From: Enoplolaimus lenunculus
Taxonomy: Eukaryota > Nematoda > Enoplea > Enoplida > Thoracostomopsidae
Direction: 5' to 3'
DNA length: 64,000 bases
NCBI GenBank assembly: GCA_030248215.1
Contig: JASANG010000785.1
Coordinates: 1-64,000, forward strand
Shown in pieces: positions 1-40,096 of this stretch (positions within the stretch are counted from its first letter, which is position 1; every line of letters starts with the position of its first letter). The notes under the pieces were generated by a model that made no database searches, was not told the origin of the DNA, and was given only the letters and a program-made list of their open reading frames with translations. The translations under genes were made by a program, and so were the position numbers.

Positions 1-651
1 TTTAAAATTATAAAAATGTTTGTTATTTAACCGATCAGAAATCGTTGGGCAAAATGAAAGAATTTCTCTGTTTTGTTGGATTATGGACGAAAGTATGATC
101 GATAAAAAGTTTTCCAATAAGCCGTTATCATATTAAATTAGCATGGGTGAGTTAGCTATGTAATTAATCTATGATGTGGTAGTTGTTGGCAAACGCGTAG
201 CCATGGTTTTCGAAAGCACGCGGTTATGGTTTGTTTTATCTACAAATTTTGTTACAAAACGAAAATTCCCGGTTATCAACCGGTAAAGACTCGACGCATT
301 TTTATTGTACAGTTGTGACTGCGTCCATCGCCTCTTGGGCTCGATGCCTGAAACAAGGGGCCAGTGGAATTTAGCCACTGTTGAAAACTCTACACCCCCA
401 GACGAAAAGTTTAAGTTCCGTTTGTAAGTCTGTCATTTTAATCGCATGCTACTGTTACAATTGTTTTTGCCCTTTAACAAGTTGAGCTGTCCACTGGCTT
501 GATGCGTCCGAAAGGTAAACTGAAAACTTTGAAATTGATACCGGGACACATCGCGGTAAAAAATCCACCCGAAATGTTCAGCAAATTGGTCCAAACTGAA
601 TAAACTTTGAGTTGGCCGTTGAATTGACCCGATTGTTAATATTTTGTACAG
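1..651. other. Intron sequence upstream of the first visible ferlin exon
   Basis: No exon could be recognised here. The first visible ferlin exon opens with two bases that complete a codon begun elsewhere, so an upstream exon ending in phase 1 must exist, but none with ferlin C2C-like sequence was found in this stretch. The short open frames here (for example 169-378 on the minus strand) resemble nothing known. It is read as intron ending at the TTTTGTACAG acceptor. Confidence 0.6.
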
Positions 652-29802
<29,151 letters not shown>

Positions 29803-30097
29803 ACCACTTTCGAAGGTGTCCAAATGGATCAGGGTTCGCCAACGGGGAACGAAGATTGTGGCTTCGCAACAAAATCCTGGCTTGGTATTAAATTGACAGT
29901 GGCAACAAAGGGTCCAAGGATCAGTCGACATTAGTGAAATTAACGTCTGTTTTAAAATCGAACTGTGATCGTTTGAAAAATTAATATCAGCAAAATATAT
30001 TGTCACCCTGGATCATAGGGCATTGCTATTGGTTTTTGACCGGTTTCAGGTGAATTTTGCACCTGCATAAAAAAGTGCGAGCTGCAAAACCTCAGAA

Positions 30098-30269
30098 TCT
30101 GCGGTAGTTTAGTACTTGTAGCTTATAAGCTATAAATTTTAGCATGTGAACATTTTATTCATCATATAATTGGTAAACGCATTTCTGCGGTAGTTTAGTA
30201 CTTGTAACTTATAAACTATAAATTTTAGCATGTGAACAATTTATTGATCATATAATTGGTAAACGCATT
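30098..30269 (+). repeat. Recent 86-base tandem duplication
   Basis: Two head-to-tail copies beginning TCTGCGGTAGTTTAGTACTT at 30098 and 30184, nearly identical through TAATTGGTAAACGCATT. The low divergence suggests a recent event. Confidence 0.85.
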
Positions 30270-30840
30270 GCTTTAAAATATATGATTTTAAACCAGTCAG
30301 AAGCAAAAAGACAGGGTGAAATTCTCTTTGTTAAGTGAACGATGTGACCCAAGTGAAGATCAGGTGCGGAACGATTTTCTGCTGGACTGCAATTAAGTAA
30401 GCTTACGCTTTAGACTGATGTTTTTGCTTAGGCGTAGGCTTCGGTGGAAGCTCATGCGGGGTTCACGTTATAACTGAAGCAGTCGGGCCATCGACATAAA
30501 TTTTTGTTACCATCATATGATACGGAAAGACAAAACGTGACCGATACGTGGATGTTAGCAGACAACCACTGGTTTTTGAATATCATATTGGGTTACATCG
30601 CAGACAAAATGTTACCCAATATATACAACGTGATAAAACGTGGCCCAGCTGCACTCATCATTCTTACGCCTGGGCTTAGGCTTCGGAATGTGCTTACTGT
30701 TGCGGCCCTGTTCTATACCTACTTTTGCCAATGTTGTGGCCAATGTTACCCTAAAGGCAGTCCCATTTTCCCGGGACAGCAATGTACCAGGAGTACATAC
30801 AAAAAAAATTAGGACAGCGGGACAGATGAGACAGTAAGAC

Positions 30841-31022
30841 AGTTGGGACAGATGGAACAGCGGGACAGGTGGGACAGTTGGGACAGATGGGACAGTTTGG
30901 ACAGATGGGACAGCTGGGACAGATGGGACAAATGGGACAGTTGGGACAGATGGGACAGTTGGGACACTTGGGACAGATGGGACAGTGGGACAGATTGGAC
31001 AGATGGGACAGGTGGCACAGTT
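30841..31022 (+). repeat. GGACAGATG/GGACAGTTG minisatellite
   Basis: About twenty 9-base units alternating GGACAGATG and GGACAGTTG, flanked by TTAGGC-type fragments and by the words TTCCCGGGACAG / CTGTCCCGGGAA at 30769 and 31090, which are inverted with respect to each other. It translates to WDRWDS repeats on + and to VPSVPTVP or LSHLSQLS repeats on the minus strand, which are not real genes. Confidence 0.9.
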
Positions 31023-31357
31023 GGGGCTCCTAAGTAAAGATATCTGCCTGTGTATATGAGCGTATAAGTGTGCACTCCGGTTATATTCCTGTCCCGGGAA
31101 ATTTGGACGGCCTTTATAGTAACATGGCCAATGTTGTAAACGGAACAGTGGCACAACCATAAATCTATACTGTTTAAACACTGCTTTATTGCAATGGGAT
31201 ATATGTGTGACATTCTACAGGAAACATTTATTTAAAACAACAGAATAGGATGTTAACCCCTTCTCACATATATGGGTAAATATAGTGCACTAATGCAAAA
31301 TAATGCGTATAAGCTGCATATCTCAAGACGTGAGAGGCAATCGGGACTCGAGGGTCA

Positions 31358-31470
31358 AGCTTCTATAACTGAGTACTGATGGTAAACGCCTTTCAGTTCA
31401 GTATCCGAAGGTCCAATTATAGCATAAATGTAGCTCTCAGATGAAATAGAAAATATTCATGAGAAAGTGA
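31358..31470 (+). repeat. tRNA-derived SINE, copy 2
   Basis: AAGCTTCTATAACTGAGTAC, GATGGTAAACGCC, AGCATAAATGTAGCTCTCAG and the tail GATGAAATAGAAAATATTCA, colinear with the copies at 3527-3640 and 39446-39562. The B-box region is decayed here. Confidence 0.68.
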
Positions 31471-33681
31471 TAATGCTGGTAACACATGCTCTTAATCTAT
31501 GAATGGCGGTTTTGCGAATAAACAATATATTATAATATACAAAAGAAATTATTACCATTGTGGTTCGGGCATAGGCAATTTCTGGAACAGGGCCATAACA
31601 GCAGTATAAACGTATTCCTAGGCCTATAGCCAACTTTCATGTTTTGCTTGACTTAAGGTATATTATGGTTGTAACTAATTACTATTTTTTTTACTAAAGG
31701 TTCCCAAATTTGTACTTGTTTATTTCTCCCCATATATAATGACTAAGATAATAAAAATAGCAGGGTACAACCGTAGATCTGCTTCCGGTTCCGGCTCCGG
31801 CAGAAAATTGGCTTCTAGCTGCGGCTCCGGTAAAATTTTTGCCGGACGTTGCGGCAATTTCGGTAGTAAAATTTTTGGCATAATTGTGCAAAATTTATCT
31901 GTTTAGCACCTTTCGTTTTAATTTCGTCACAATTTTCAGGAAAGAATTTCCGAAATTTCGCTGAAAATTAGCGTAAAACCAAACAACTTAACAACATATT
32001 GCTGATATTGACTAAAATTAACTAATTAACCATCATTTTTACTTCATAATTTCACCTCACCTCCGGCTTCGGCAGGTTTCGTTAACCTCCGGCACCGGTT
32101 CCGGTATTTTTACCTCCGGTTGCACCCTGATAAATAGGTATTGATTTAGATTTTACCTTAGGAAAATATGGCAATGTGCTGTAAGGATTCTGTCTTTTCT
32201 TAAATTAATATTAGTACGGGCAGTGGCGGTCCCGAAAATTTCTGACGGTGGCCGGCTGGCAACAGTTATGAAACGCAATTTTTAATTGGGGAAATTGGAC
32301 AATTTTCCTTGATGAGGTTTACAAAATATCAGCTCATAAAAATGACTATCTTTAACTTTTCAAGTCCGTCTGAGCACCGGGATTACGGTAGATACCTTCG
32401 CTATTAATCTGAAATCCTGCATGTATGATTGTGCTGATTAAAGCATGCAATCCGGCGTGTGTTAATGTGAAAAATATAGAAAATTAACCATTGTGGCTAA
32501 TTGCAAATTGCAAACTGCGATTTTGTTCTTCAAACGATTGCCTTTTCACGCCGGAACTACGCACATAGAAAAGCTAGCGTTGTGGGAATGTGTGAGCGCG
32601 TTTGCAGGTTAACATACTCATAGACAACTTGGTTTCAATCTGGACGTATACGGATATATATATACATATATGTCAAAATTTAAAAATGTAGTTGTTTAGA
32701 ACCGCAACCACGGGGGTGCGACGATGACGCCGCCCTCTAGGCATACATTTCGCCTGTCCGTTGGCAGATTTGGGATAAGTTATGTTACGGCGAAAATACA
32801 TAGCTGAAAATAGCATATATAGTTTCTTCTGCTTCGCCTCTTGCAGGGTGCAACCGGAGGTGAAATATAACAAAGCCGTTGCCGCAGGTCGAACAGGAGA
32901 TCGAGTCGGAGGTGAGATGAAATTAATAGATAAATACTTAAAATGACGTTTAATTCGCTAATTCTAGCAAATATCTGTAAGGTGTTGGTAAATCTTTCGG
33001 TTTCAAGCATAATTTTTTTACATAATCTCGCCAATGTGTTGCTCATAATTGTATCAAAAGTTAAAACAAAACGCCCGGAACATGTAAATTTTGTAAAATT
33101 CTGCAAAATTTTATCACCGAAATTGTGAGAACTTCATGCTTCAGTTGTTCGATATGAAATTTATTATAATTACGAAATTCATCCAAATTTTTAAAAATTA
33201 ATTTAAGAATACCCGGTAAATATTTTCATGCACAATTATGTTGGCAGAAAAATAATAACATCCTTGTAACTTTGTACTTCATCATCCGTTTCTGTTAGGT
33301 TTGATCGCTATCCGTTTCCGTTTCTTTTATTTTAAACGATAACTTCCGCTATTATTGCTATCCATTTATATACTCCCTGATCGGCACCAGTAACCTTCGT
33401 AAAAATTTACTTGCCCCCTCTGCTAACAATTTCTGGTTGCAAACCAATTCCTGAATGCAAGACTGAACGGTTTCAATTATGGCGTTACAATTAACGCTTA
33501 CACATCACCAATAATTATTGTTGAAAAACACATTTGAAACCTGATAATTTTCGCGCTCGCTGAGTTTTTACAATTAGGTTTAATTGTAACCAAGAACTCA
33601 TTATTTGCAATACTGTACTGTATTTAAGTATGCTTTTACAAGTTTTCAAAAGTGAGATTACCAGTTGGATATTATTAAAAT

Positions 33682-33943
33682 GGCCCATGTATAGAACAAA
33701 CAAGGCCGCATCGTTTTCCGGAGGGGCTGTAATAGAGTCAGTTTAAGCTTTAGACTAAATTTTTTGCTTAGGCTGATCGTATTCCGGAGGGGCTGTAATA
33801 GAGTCAGTTTAAGCTTTAGACTAATTTTTTTTGCTTAGGCTTAGGTATAGGCTCATCGTTAAGCTTAGGCTTAGGCGTAGGCTTAGGCTTAGGCTTAGGA
33901 ATATAGTTATACTACTGTTCCGGCCGTGTTCTATACATGGGCC
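33682..33943 (-). repeat. TTAGGC-bearing MITE-like copy with duplicated end
   Basis: Left boundary GGCCCATGTATAGAACAAAC, right boundary GTGTTCTATACATGGGCC: the terminal inverted repeat is here almost perfect over its outer 16 bases. The segment TTCCGGAGGGGCTGTAATAG through TTTGCTTAGGCT occurs twice in tandem (about 33717 and 33780), a duplication of one element end. The interior is GGCTTAGGCTTAGG, the strand opposite to most copies. Confidence 0.85.
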
Positions 33944-34012
33944 ATTAAAATAAACAATAAGCGTTGCATATACTTTGTTTCTGAGCAAACCTACTTCTTT
34001 GTTACATTTTCG

Positions 34013-34335
34013 GGTCCATATAAAGATTTGGAGCGAAACGTTTTTCTACGGGATTGCAATAGAGTAAGCGTCAGCTTTAGACTGTTTTTTGCTTAGGCTT
34101 TACGCGTAAGAATATGCTTTTATACTACTGTTGCGGTCGTATATATTATATGCATTATTACAAATACTGAAACTTATTGAAATGCAACTTTTAGGATTTT
34201 GCTTAAGCTTTTAAGCTTAGGTGTAAGCTCATTTTTAGGCGGTCTAAGTTTAATAGGTATAAGTGTATTCTTATGCGTAGGCTTTAGGCGTAGAAATATG
34301 CGTATGGTACTGCTACGGCCCTGTTGTTACATTGG
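34013..34335 (-). repeat. Two decayed TTAGGC-type copies in a row
   Basis: 34013-34150 has CATATAAAGATTTGGAGCGA, CGTTTTTCTACGGGATTGCA, TAGAGTAAGCG, GCTTAGGC and ACTACTGTTGCGGTCGTAT. 34186-34335 has GGCTTTAGGCGTAGAAATAT, then GTACTGCTACGGCCCTGTTG and ACATTGGCCC. Both match the minus orientation of the family but lack one end. Confidence 0.65.
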
Positions 34336-34479
34336 CCCATTTTCGTAATTAGGTATTATCATAGTAGTTGGAGATAATCTGGAACTTTGAGCGATAATGC
34401 AAGGTTATATACTTATGGGAATGTACTTTCAAAACTTAAGTATGCTTTAAAGTTCCGAACTCAACTGTATTTAGTTTTG

Positions 34480-34645
34480 GGCTCATTTATGCAATACAAT
34501 TTGGGATAATTCACGTTCATGGACTCTTATTACAGTTTAGGGACTCCCTTTGCTTACAGACTCTTATTAGGGATATTACAGACTCCTGTTGATTGGGACT
34601 CAAAATGAGGACCCCCACTTGGTACCCCCCTTTATTCAAATCGCT
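34480..34645 (-). repeat. GTGACCCAAATAA-family MITE fragment, inverted
   Basis: Contains GGACTCTTATTACAG, CAGACTCTTATTAGGGATA, GACTCCTGTTGATTGGGACT and CCCCCCTTTATTCAAATC, which are the reverse complement of the family phrases at 8793-8970. Confidence 0.6.
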
Positions 34646-35095
34646 GAGGTGCTACACACATTTAAGAATACGGCTTCTACTTATAAATCAGTCAGCAAGG
34701 AAACAATGTCATATTTATAACATTGATTTGCGTTAGCATATAAACTCTAATTCAAATTTTATGTCAATATTTAGTCGTTTCTTAAATAACAACACGGTTC
34801 GTTTCCGTTTAGGACTCATCAAAAGCATCCTCCAAAGGTTTCTCGAGGTAAACTTTCTCACGCTTCTTTTGCTGCAATTTAGACATCAACTTGACAAATT
34901 AAAATGCTTAAATTTCATTTTAATGTTTATTTTAATATTGAAAAAGCGATTTTAGAGGTAGAAAAATAAACAAAATTGTGTTGCGAAGAAGATTTTGATA
35001 CAAACACCATTCTGACTGATGTTGTCTACTATAGTAAAGGTTACAACGAATAATATGAGTTAAAAAGGTGAACTATGACACCGGTAAAAAATTTC

Positions 35096-35286
35096 GGCCA
35101 ATGTAAAGAACAGGGGCGGAACAGTATTATATGCATATTCCTAAACCTAAGCCTGAGCGTAAGAATGAGTTTATTCCTAAGCATAAGCCTAAGCCTAAGA
35201 CTAATCCAAGCAAAAACATTTGTCAAAAGGTTACGCGTACTGTAGTTAAACAGAAAACCGTTCCGCTCCTGATCTTTACATGGGCC
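35096..35286 (+). repeat. TTAGGC-bearing MITE-like copy, well preserved
   Basis: Left end GGCCAATGTAAAGAACAGGG, right end CCGCTCCTGATCTTTACATG then GGCC: inverted repeats with the sub-family spelling (AAAGA where the 16216 and 43176 copies have TAGA or TATA). Interior is CCTAAG array with AAGAATGAGTTTATTCC. Confidence 0.85.
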
Positions 35287-36985
35287 AAAATTTATAACGA
35301 AGACATGATTGACAAATAAGCGAGTGAGAAACCAAATGCAATTTCGCAACAAAATCTTAATATCAAACCTTTGGTTTTGGCCCGTGTTGGAGTGCAAGGC
35401 CTTAGTTGTTTTCCGTTTTAAGCTTGTTCCATACCACACCATGACACTCTGATCGCTTAAAATCACCAGGCGCAATTTGATTATCCTTAGGGGAGAAAAT
35501 TTAAACTGGTGTTTTAGAAGATTTTTAATTCGTCCACAATTAATAAGTAAGGTTTGGATAAAATAAAATATAATATGTTATTCGTCCGTACAGAACAAGA
35601 ACAACCGTCAATGTTGACACAAACAGTCTTACACCTTTCGGTCGATCTTTTAAGTATCAAATTGCGTTCGCAAAGCCTAGCGCTCAAGCGTATTTATTCA
35701 ACGGCTTAACTCTTTTTCGGAAGCTCTTAGGCTGTGCAAGTATGAAAAACTTGTGGCGCCACTGAAACGGCTGATACTTTACTATAACCTAAATGTTTGT
35801 AAATTTACTAAAATACGTTTGTCAAATAATTTAAAATCTCATGTTTATTTGTATTTCAACTAATCTGATCATTAATGAAATAAGAGTAAATGGTGTGTAG
35901 TTTTATGCGTTTTACTGCCCTAAGAAAGATTTCAACACAGGTCGACTAATGTTTGACGGAGAGGCTGATAAACTGTCTTAGCTTGGAATCTATAGATGGA
36001 GTTGTGTTGAAGTTAAGCCAGAACCTATTCAGAACGAAGAATTACTCTAAAATTCCGCAAAGCGTCGCCCAGAAGGCTTTGATGTGTAATTTGTTCAGAC
36101 CATACTTAAACGTATGTTTAAGCAATCTCGTGGTTAAAATTACATTTACTTCCAATCTTAACTGCCAGATGCAACATTGGGATCATATAAGGTTATCGTG
36201 TATTTACCAAAAAGTTGTTAGGCAACCTTGTATGCCATAGGTATACCTGGTACATTGGGTAGTCATTCAGCACATTAACACTATTTTTTTACCCTCGCCG
36301 ACCTTTTAAACTGAAAATGTTGAAAAGTTTTCGCGAAACAATTTACAAATGTCAAAAAAACTTACTTTTTATTTCCAAACTCTAATTTCAAATAAAGAAT
36401 TTAAAAAATTAAACTTTTTCTCCACCAAAGCGAATAAGAGATCAAAGCGTGATATTGGGCTCAGATTGTATTGCTAACGAGCTATGTGTACACTTCGCTT
36501 CTTACCTGCTTATTTACTTATTTTTAGTTATCCTTCCAATGTGCAAGTTAATATGAATACTGTTCTTCCCACACGATGAAGTGAAGTCTCGCTAAATTCA
36601 CAAACTGCTGCTATATATATGCCACGCGTAATCTCTCGGCTCTGCCTCCAAAATGTCAGCGTTCAAATAGGATTGAAATGCGGCAAAATTGCCTTATCAA
36701 ATTTCAACTTTTTAAAATGCAATTTTAGTCACAAATTTGTACAACCGATAAAGTACTGTTAGTATTTTACCTGTTAAAATCGTCTTATAATTGCTTGGGA
36801 GGTCGCGACGACATTGACGGGGCGGCAGAAAGATCGAGTTCGCAATTTACTTAAATTTCCAACGAATTTGCTTCTAAATCGCATTTGGGAAAACTTTCAG
36901 ACGCCGAGCGAATCGTCTTAATTTAAGCGGAAGACGCAATAGATATTCTGCGGCTAAAATTGTAATAAATTGTTTAAAAATGGGG

Positions 36986-37279
36986 CTACTGCAGTGACCC
37001 GAAATGAGGGTATGGGTAATAAGATAAGGCTCATATTTTGTATCCAAATCAATAAGAGTCCGTATTCTAAATTTGAGTCTGTTAGTGGATAGAGTCCATA
37101 AAGTACTATTATTAATTATAGTCCATAAAATAGACCAAAACAGAAGAATAGACTAAATAGCTGAAATATGTTACAGGTACTCAGATATTCACATCAGATA
37201 TTAACGGGCTTGATAACAAAGAGTCCCCTCTCGAGAGCCAAAATAAATTTCAGTCACCCCCTCTTAGTCACTACAGTAG
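36986..37279. repeat. MITE-like element, GTGACCC family, both ends present
   Basis: Left end CTACTGCAGTGACCCGAAAT, right end CCCCTCTTAGTCACTACAGT then AG, inverted repeats. Interior phrases AATCAATAAGAGTCCG, TGGATAGAGTCCATAAAG. The best-bounded copy of this family in the window. Confidence 0.72.
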
Positions 37280-38461
37280 AACAAAAGCGAGGATCGGCGA
37301 ACGTGTTCGAATATGAATCATCAACAGATAAAAAATATTAAGTTTAGGTGTTCTGTTATCCCGTTAATCTAGAAAACGATCTGATTTTCTAAGTGGTCAG
37401 TGGTGGGCTGGTTTATATTATATGACCAGGATCAATTAATACTATCAATAAAACTTGCGCCAAAACGAACCTAATTTGGGTTTTACTGTATGACAAGGTG
37501 TCGCTATATCTTAAAGCTGTTCCGTAAAATTGTCTAAAACTTGAATAGGTAACAGCTGAAACGCCTTCGTTACGTATAATTCTTTTAATGCTGTAGAAAA
37601 AATTATTCAGCCCAGGACCGAAAAAGGCCGCAAAGGTCATGACGCCCTCCGCCAATTGCAGTCCCTAAGCTGTGAATCTAAAATTCATTATCAAACACGA
37701 TCGGATTATTATTAGTTTCCAACGACAGTTTAAATACCTGTACCGATTTTGATGTGTGGGTGGCGCCGGACTAAATTTAAGATTTAAGTTGTACGACATT
37801 CAGATAAAAGGGGAACATGGAATGAACGATGCTCCACCGTGGTGATCTGAAATGATGGTCCTTTCATAAAACAGAAATTGGTAAAAACCAAAATGGTTCA
37901 AGCGCTTGGCATCAAAATTATCACAGATACTTCCCGGGACGCCCCATATACCCGGTGAATTTGTCAAATTTGTGGGCTCCACAGTTCACTGCGAAACGGT
38001 ATTTTAAGACGATGCGAAATTTTTGCAAATGATTGAGTTTCAAATTGGAAATTTTCCGCTACTTAAATTTAAATGACCGCTAACCCTTGGTTCTCAGCAC
38101 GACCCACAGACTGCTGGTACCACGACAACTAAAATGAATGAGCAGTCTTAAAATTTAAAGATTAGCAAATTTCTTAAGAATGAAATTGAAAGCAGGTTTC
38201 ATAACCGTTGATGTGAGTGTAAACTTGAATTTGAATGAGTAACGAGTTAATTACGGCTGGTAATAATTGTTTCAATTGAAGAATTTTCGACAGGAAAGTC
38301 GATCTGTGAAAATTGAAATACTTTGTTTATCAACTACTCATTGATTAAAATTTTCGCTGCAAAATGAGCTTATGTATAGATCAGGGGCGGACCGTTTTTC
38401 TGCAATACTGTAATTCTTAGTTAAGCAGTACCATATACAACCCCTAGCGAAAATTTTGCTG

Positions 38462-38535
38462 CGGATGCGGTGAGACTCGATCCGACGACGTACGGATTAC
38501 CGGTCCGCTGCTCTAACCGCGGAACTTGTGCAACC
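38462..38535 (-). pseudogene. tRNA-like relic, Thr(GGT)-like
   Basis: The minus strand reads CGCGGTTAGAGCAGCGGACC, then GGTAATCCGTACGTCGTCGG and ATCGAGTC, which has the layout of a tRNA D-arm, anticodon arm and T-arm. The 4-base stem CGGA/TCCG closes a loop CCGGTAA with GGT at the anticodon position; the usual T before the anticodon is C. The possible acceptor stem GGTTGCA/CGCATCC pairs at five of seven positions. This decay suggests a tRNA pseudogene or the head of a SINE. Confidence 0.4.
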
Positions 38536-39445
38536 TGATCTTTTATTAGATGAAAAGAACAATTTTTGTAAAAATCACTAAATTTACTCGGTTTAAAGTT
38601 TTCCAACAAATTGTAATAATTAAAGTCTTCACCTTAGTTGTAGCAAAGGTAAACCTTTAACTGATCCTAAAATATATTATTTAGGTTAAACCTGTTAAAG
38701 CCCAATAATCAAGGCCAAAGACCATCTAAACTTATAAACTAAATTTCGTATGTTCCTGTTATAATTTAAAAGGTTTATTTTGATTGGTTAAAACATACAG
38801 TATGATATCGCATTCCTATTGGCTGAAATGCACTTTGTTCGCTGTTCATTTGCGGTTAAACCAATAACCTTTGCGAATATAAAAGTCAAGAAGTCAACAT
38901 TTCTACGAACCATTTTAAAGATTAAGGTGCAGTGCTGTTTTGTATTATTAGGAGTTTGAAGTTTACGTTTTCGTTCATGTAAAGATTTCGATCAGTAGAG
39001 CTAATTAGAAATATTTAAATCTGTACAAATTTATTTTCGGAAATACATCGCACCATCTTGTTAACCTGATTTGAATTTGTTACAAACCAGATTGTCGACG
39101 AAGCTGAAATGTTTGTTTTTTGCACAAACAATAAAGAGAATTCATCATTCAGTTGTTCGCCAAATTCGCTCCAGACATTATATATCCGCGTATAAAAAAT
39201 GGTTTTCAAAGATACTATTTGAACCTTTGAAAAGCGTTTAAAATAGCATTTTATTTTTCAGTTGATTTCTCTAATTCTGTTGAAATTTTTGTCATTTAAC
39301 CTTCTTCACATAGAGTTAACTTTGAGCTACTCGGCGCAATCTGTATAGGCGAAATAATTCACAATGCATCTTGTTCAACTAGTACCACGCGTAGCGCAGT
39401 ACAGAATCTGCACAAAATAAGGCAGTTTCCATAGGTTTGAGCATT

Positions 39446-39562
39446 AAGTTCCTATAGCTGTGCGATGATGGTAACAGTCTTCGACTCTAGTTTCCAGGGT
39501 TTGAATCGTAGCTTATAACTAAATTTCCGATGAAATAGAAAATATTCATGCGAGAAAGGGCA
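39446..39562 (+). repeat. tRNA-derived SINE, copy 3
   Basis: AAGTTCCTATAGCTGTGCGA, GATGGTAACAGTC, CCAGGGTTTGAATCGTAGCT and the tail CGATGAAATAGAAAATATTC then ATGCGAGAAAGG, colinear with the two other copies. A- and B-box-like segments are both readable. Confidence 0.7.
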
Positions 39563-40096
39563 AAATCAAAGTTACGCTATTTAGCACTTGAAAAAAAAAC
39601 TTGAATTTCGATTAATGATAAATTGTGCATTCCTTTTGTGATTTAATGATTACAACTATCACTGGTTAGAAATAGGTTTTGTGTACTTTTGTACCTTTAG
39701 GTTACTTAATAGCATATGCGTTTCCCAAAGCCATAAACATTTCAGCGAATTGTCCCAGCTAGGGTGCGGTTGAAATTGAATGAACATTAACTCCCGAAAC
39801 AAAACACATTGTTTTCAAATTAGGCTTAGTGACAACTTTGTGCCAGGAATAACAGAAATGTCGTAGGGCGGAAACACAACGCGCGCTGGGTACATTTTTT
39901 ATCCCATACAGGTTTCTTTGCCTTAAATAACTAAAGCCGGCGAATGTCGATTGCTGCTATCTTTAGGTAAATTTGAATTGATTTCTTTTCCTACCCAAAT
40001 ATACACCGTTCCGTACTCTTATCTATAGAGTGATTACCGAGCTTTATATTTATTTATATATTTACATTTTTTGAATACTATAAAACTTTATTTAAA

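Larger units (their letters stand above)
29803..40096. other. Gene-poor 10.3 kb interval between ferlin and T-box
   Basis: No exon of a recognisable gene was found on either strand. Open frames are short and either translate minisatellites (30612-31213) or lack any known motif (35953-36240). The stretches not listed separately (29803-30097, 31640-33680, 35290-36980, 37280-38340, 39565-40090) are AT-rich unique-looking sequence; regulatory DNA for the T-box gene may lie here but cannot be singled out. At 31790-32110 there are several TCCGG-rich short repeats (GGTTCCGGCTCCGG and similar). Confidence 0.55.

Noticed and set aside
30612-31213. Open frames with VPSVPTVP or LSHLSQLS repeats on the minus strand
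   Set aside because: They are translations of the 9-base GGACAG minisatellite in two frames; there is no non-repetitive coding context.
35953-36240. 95-residue open frame in the ferlin/T-box spacer
   Set aside because: Cysteine-scattered peptide with no recognisable motif, no homologue known to me and no clear splice or promoter context.
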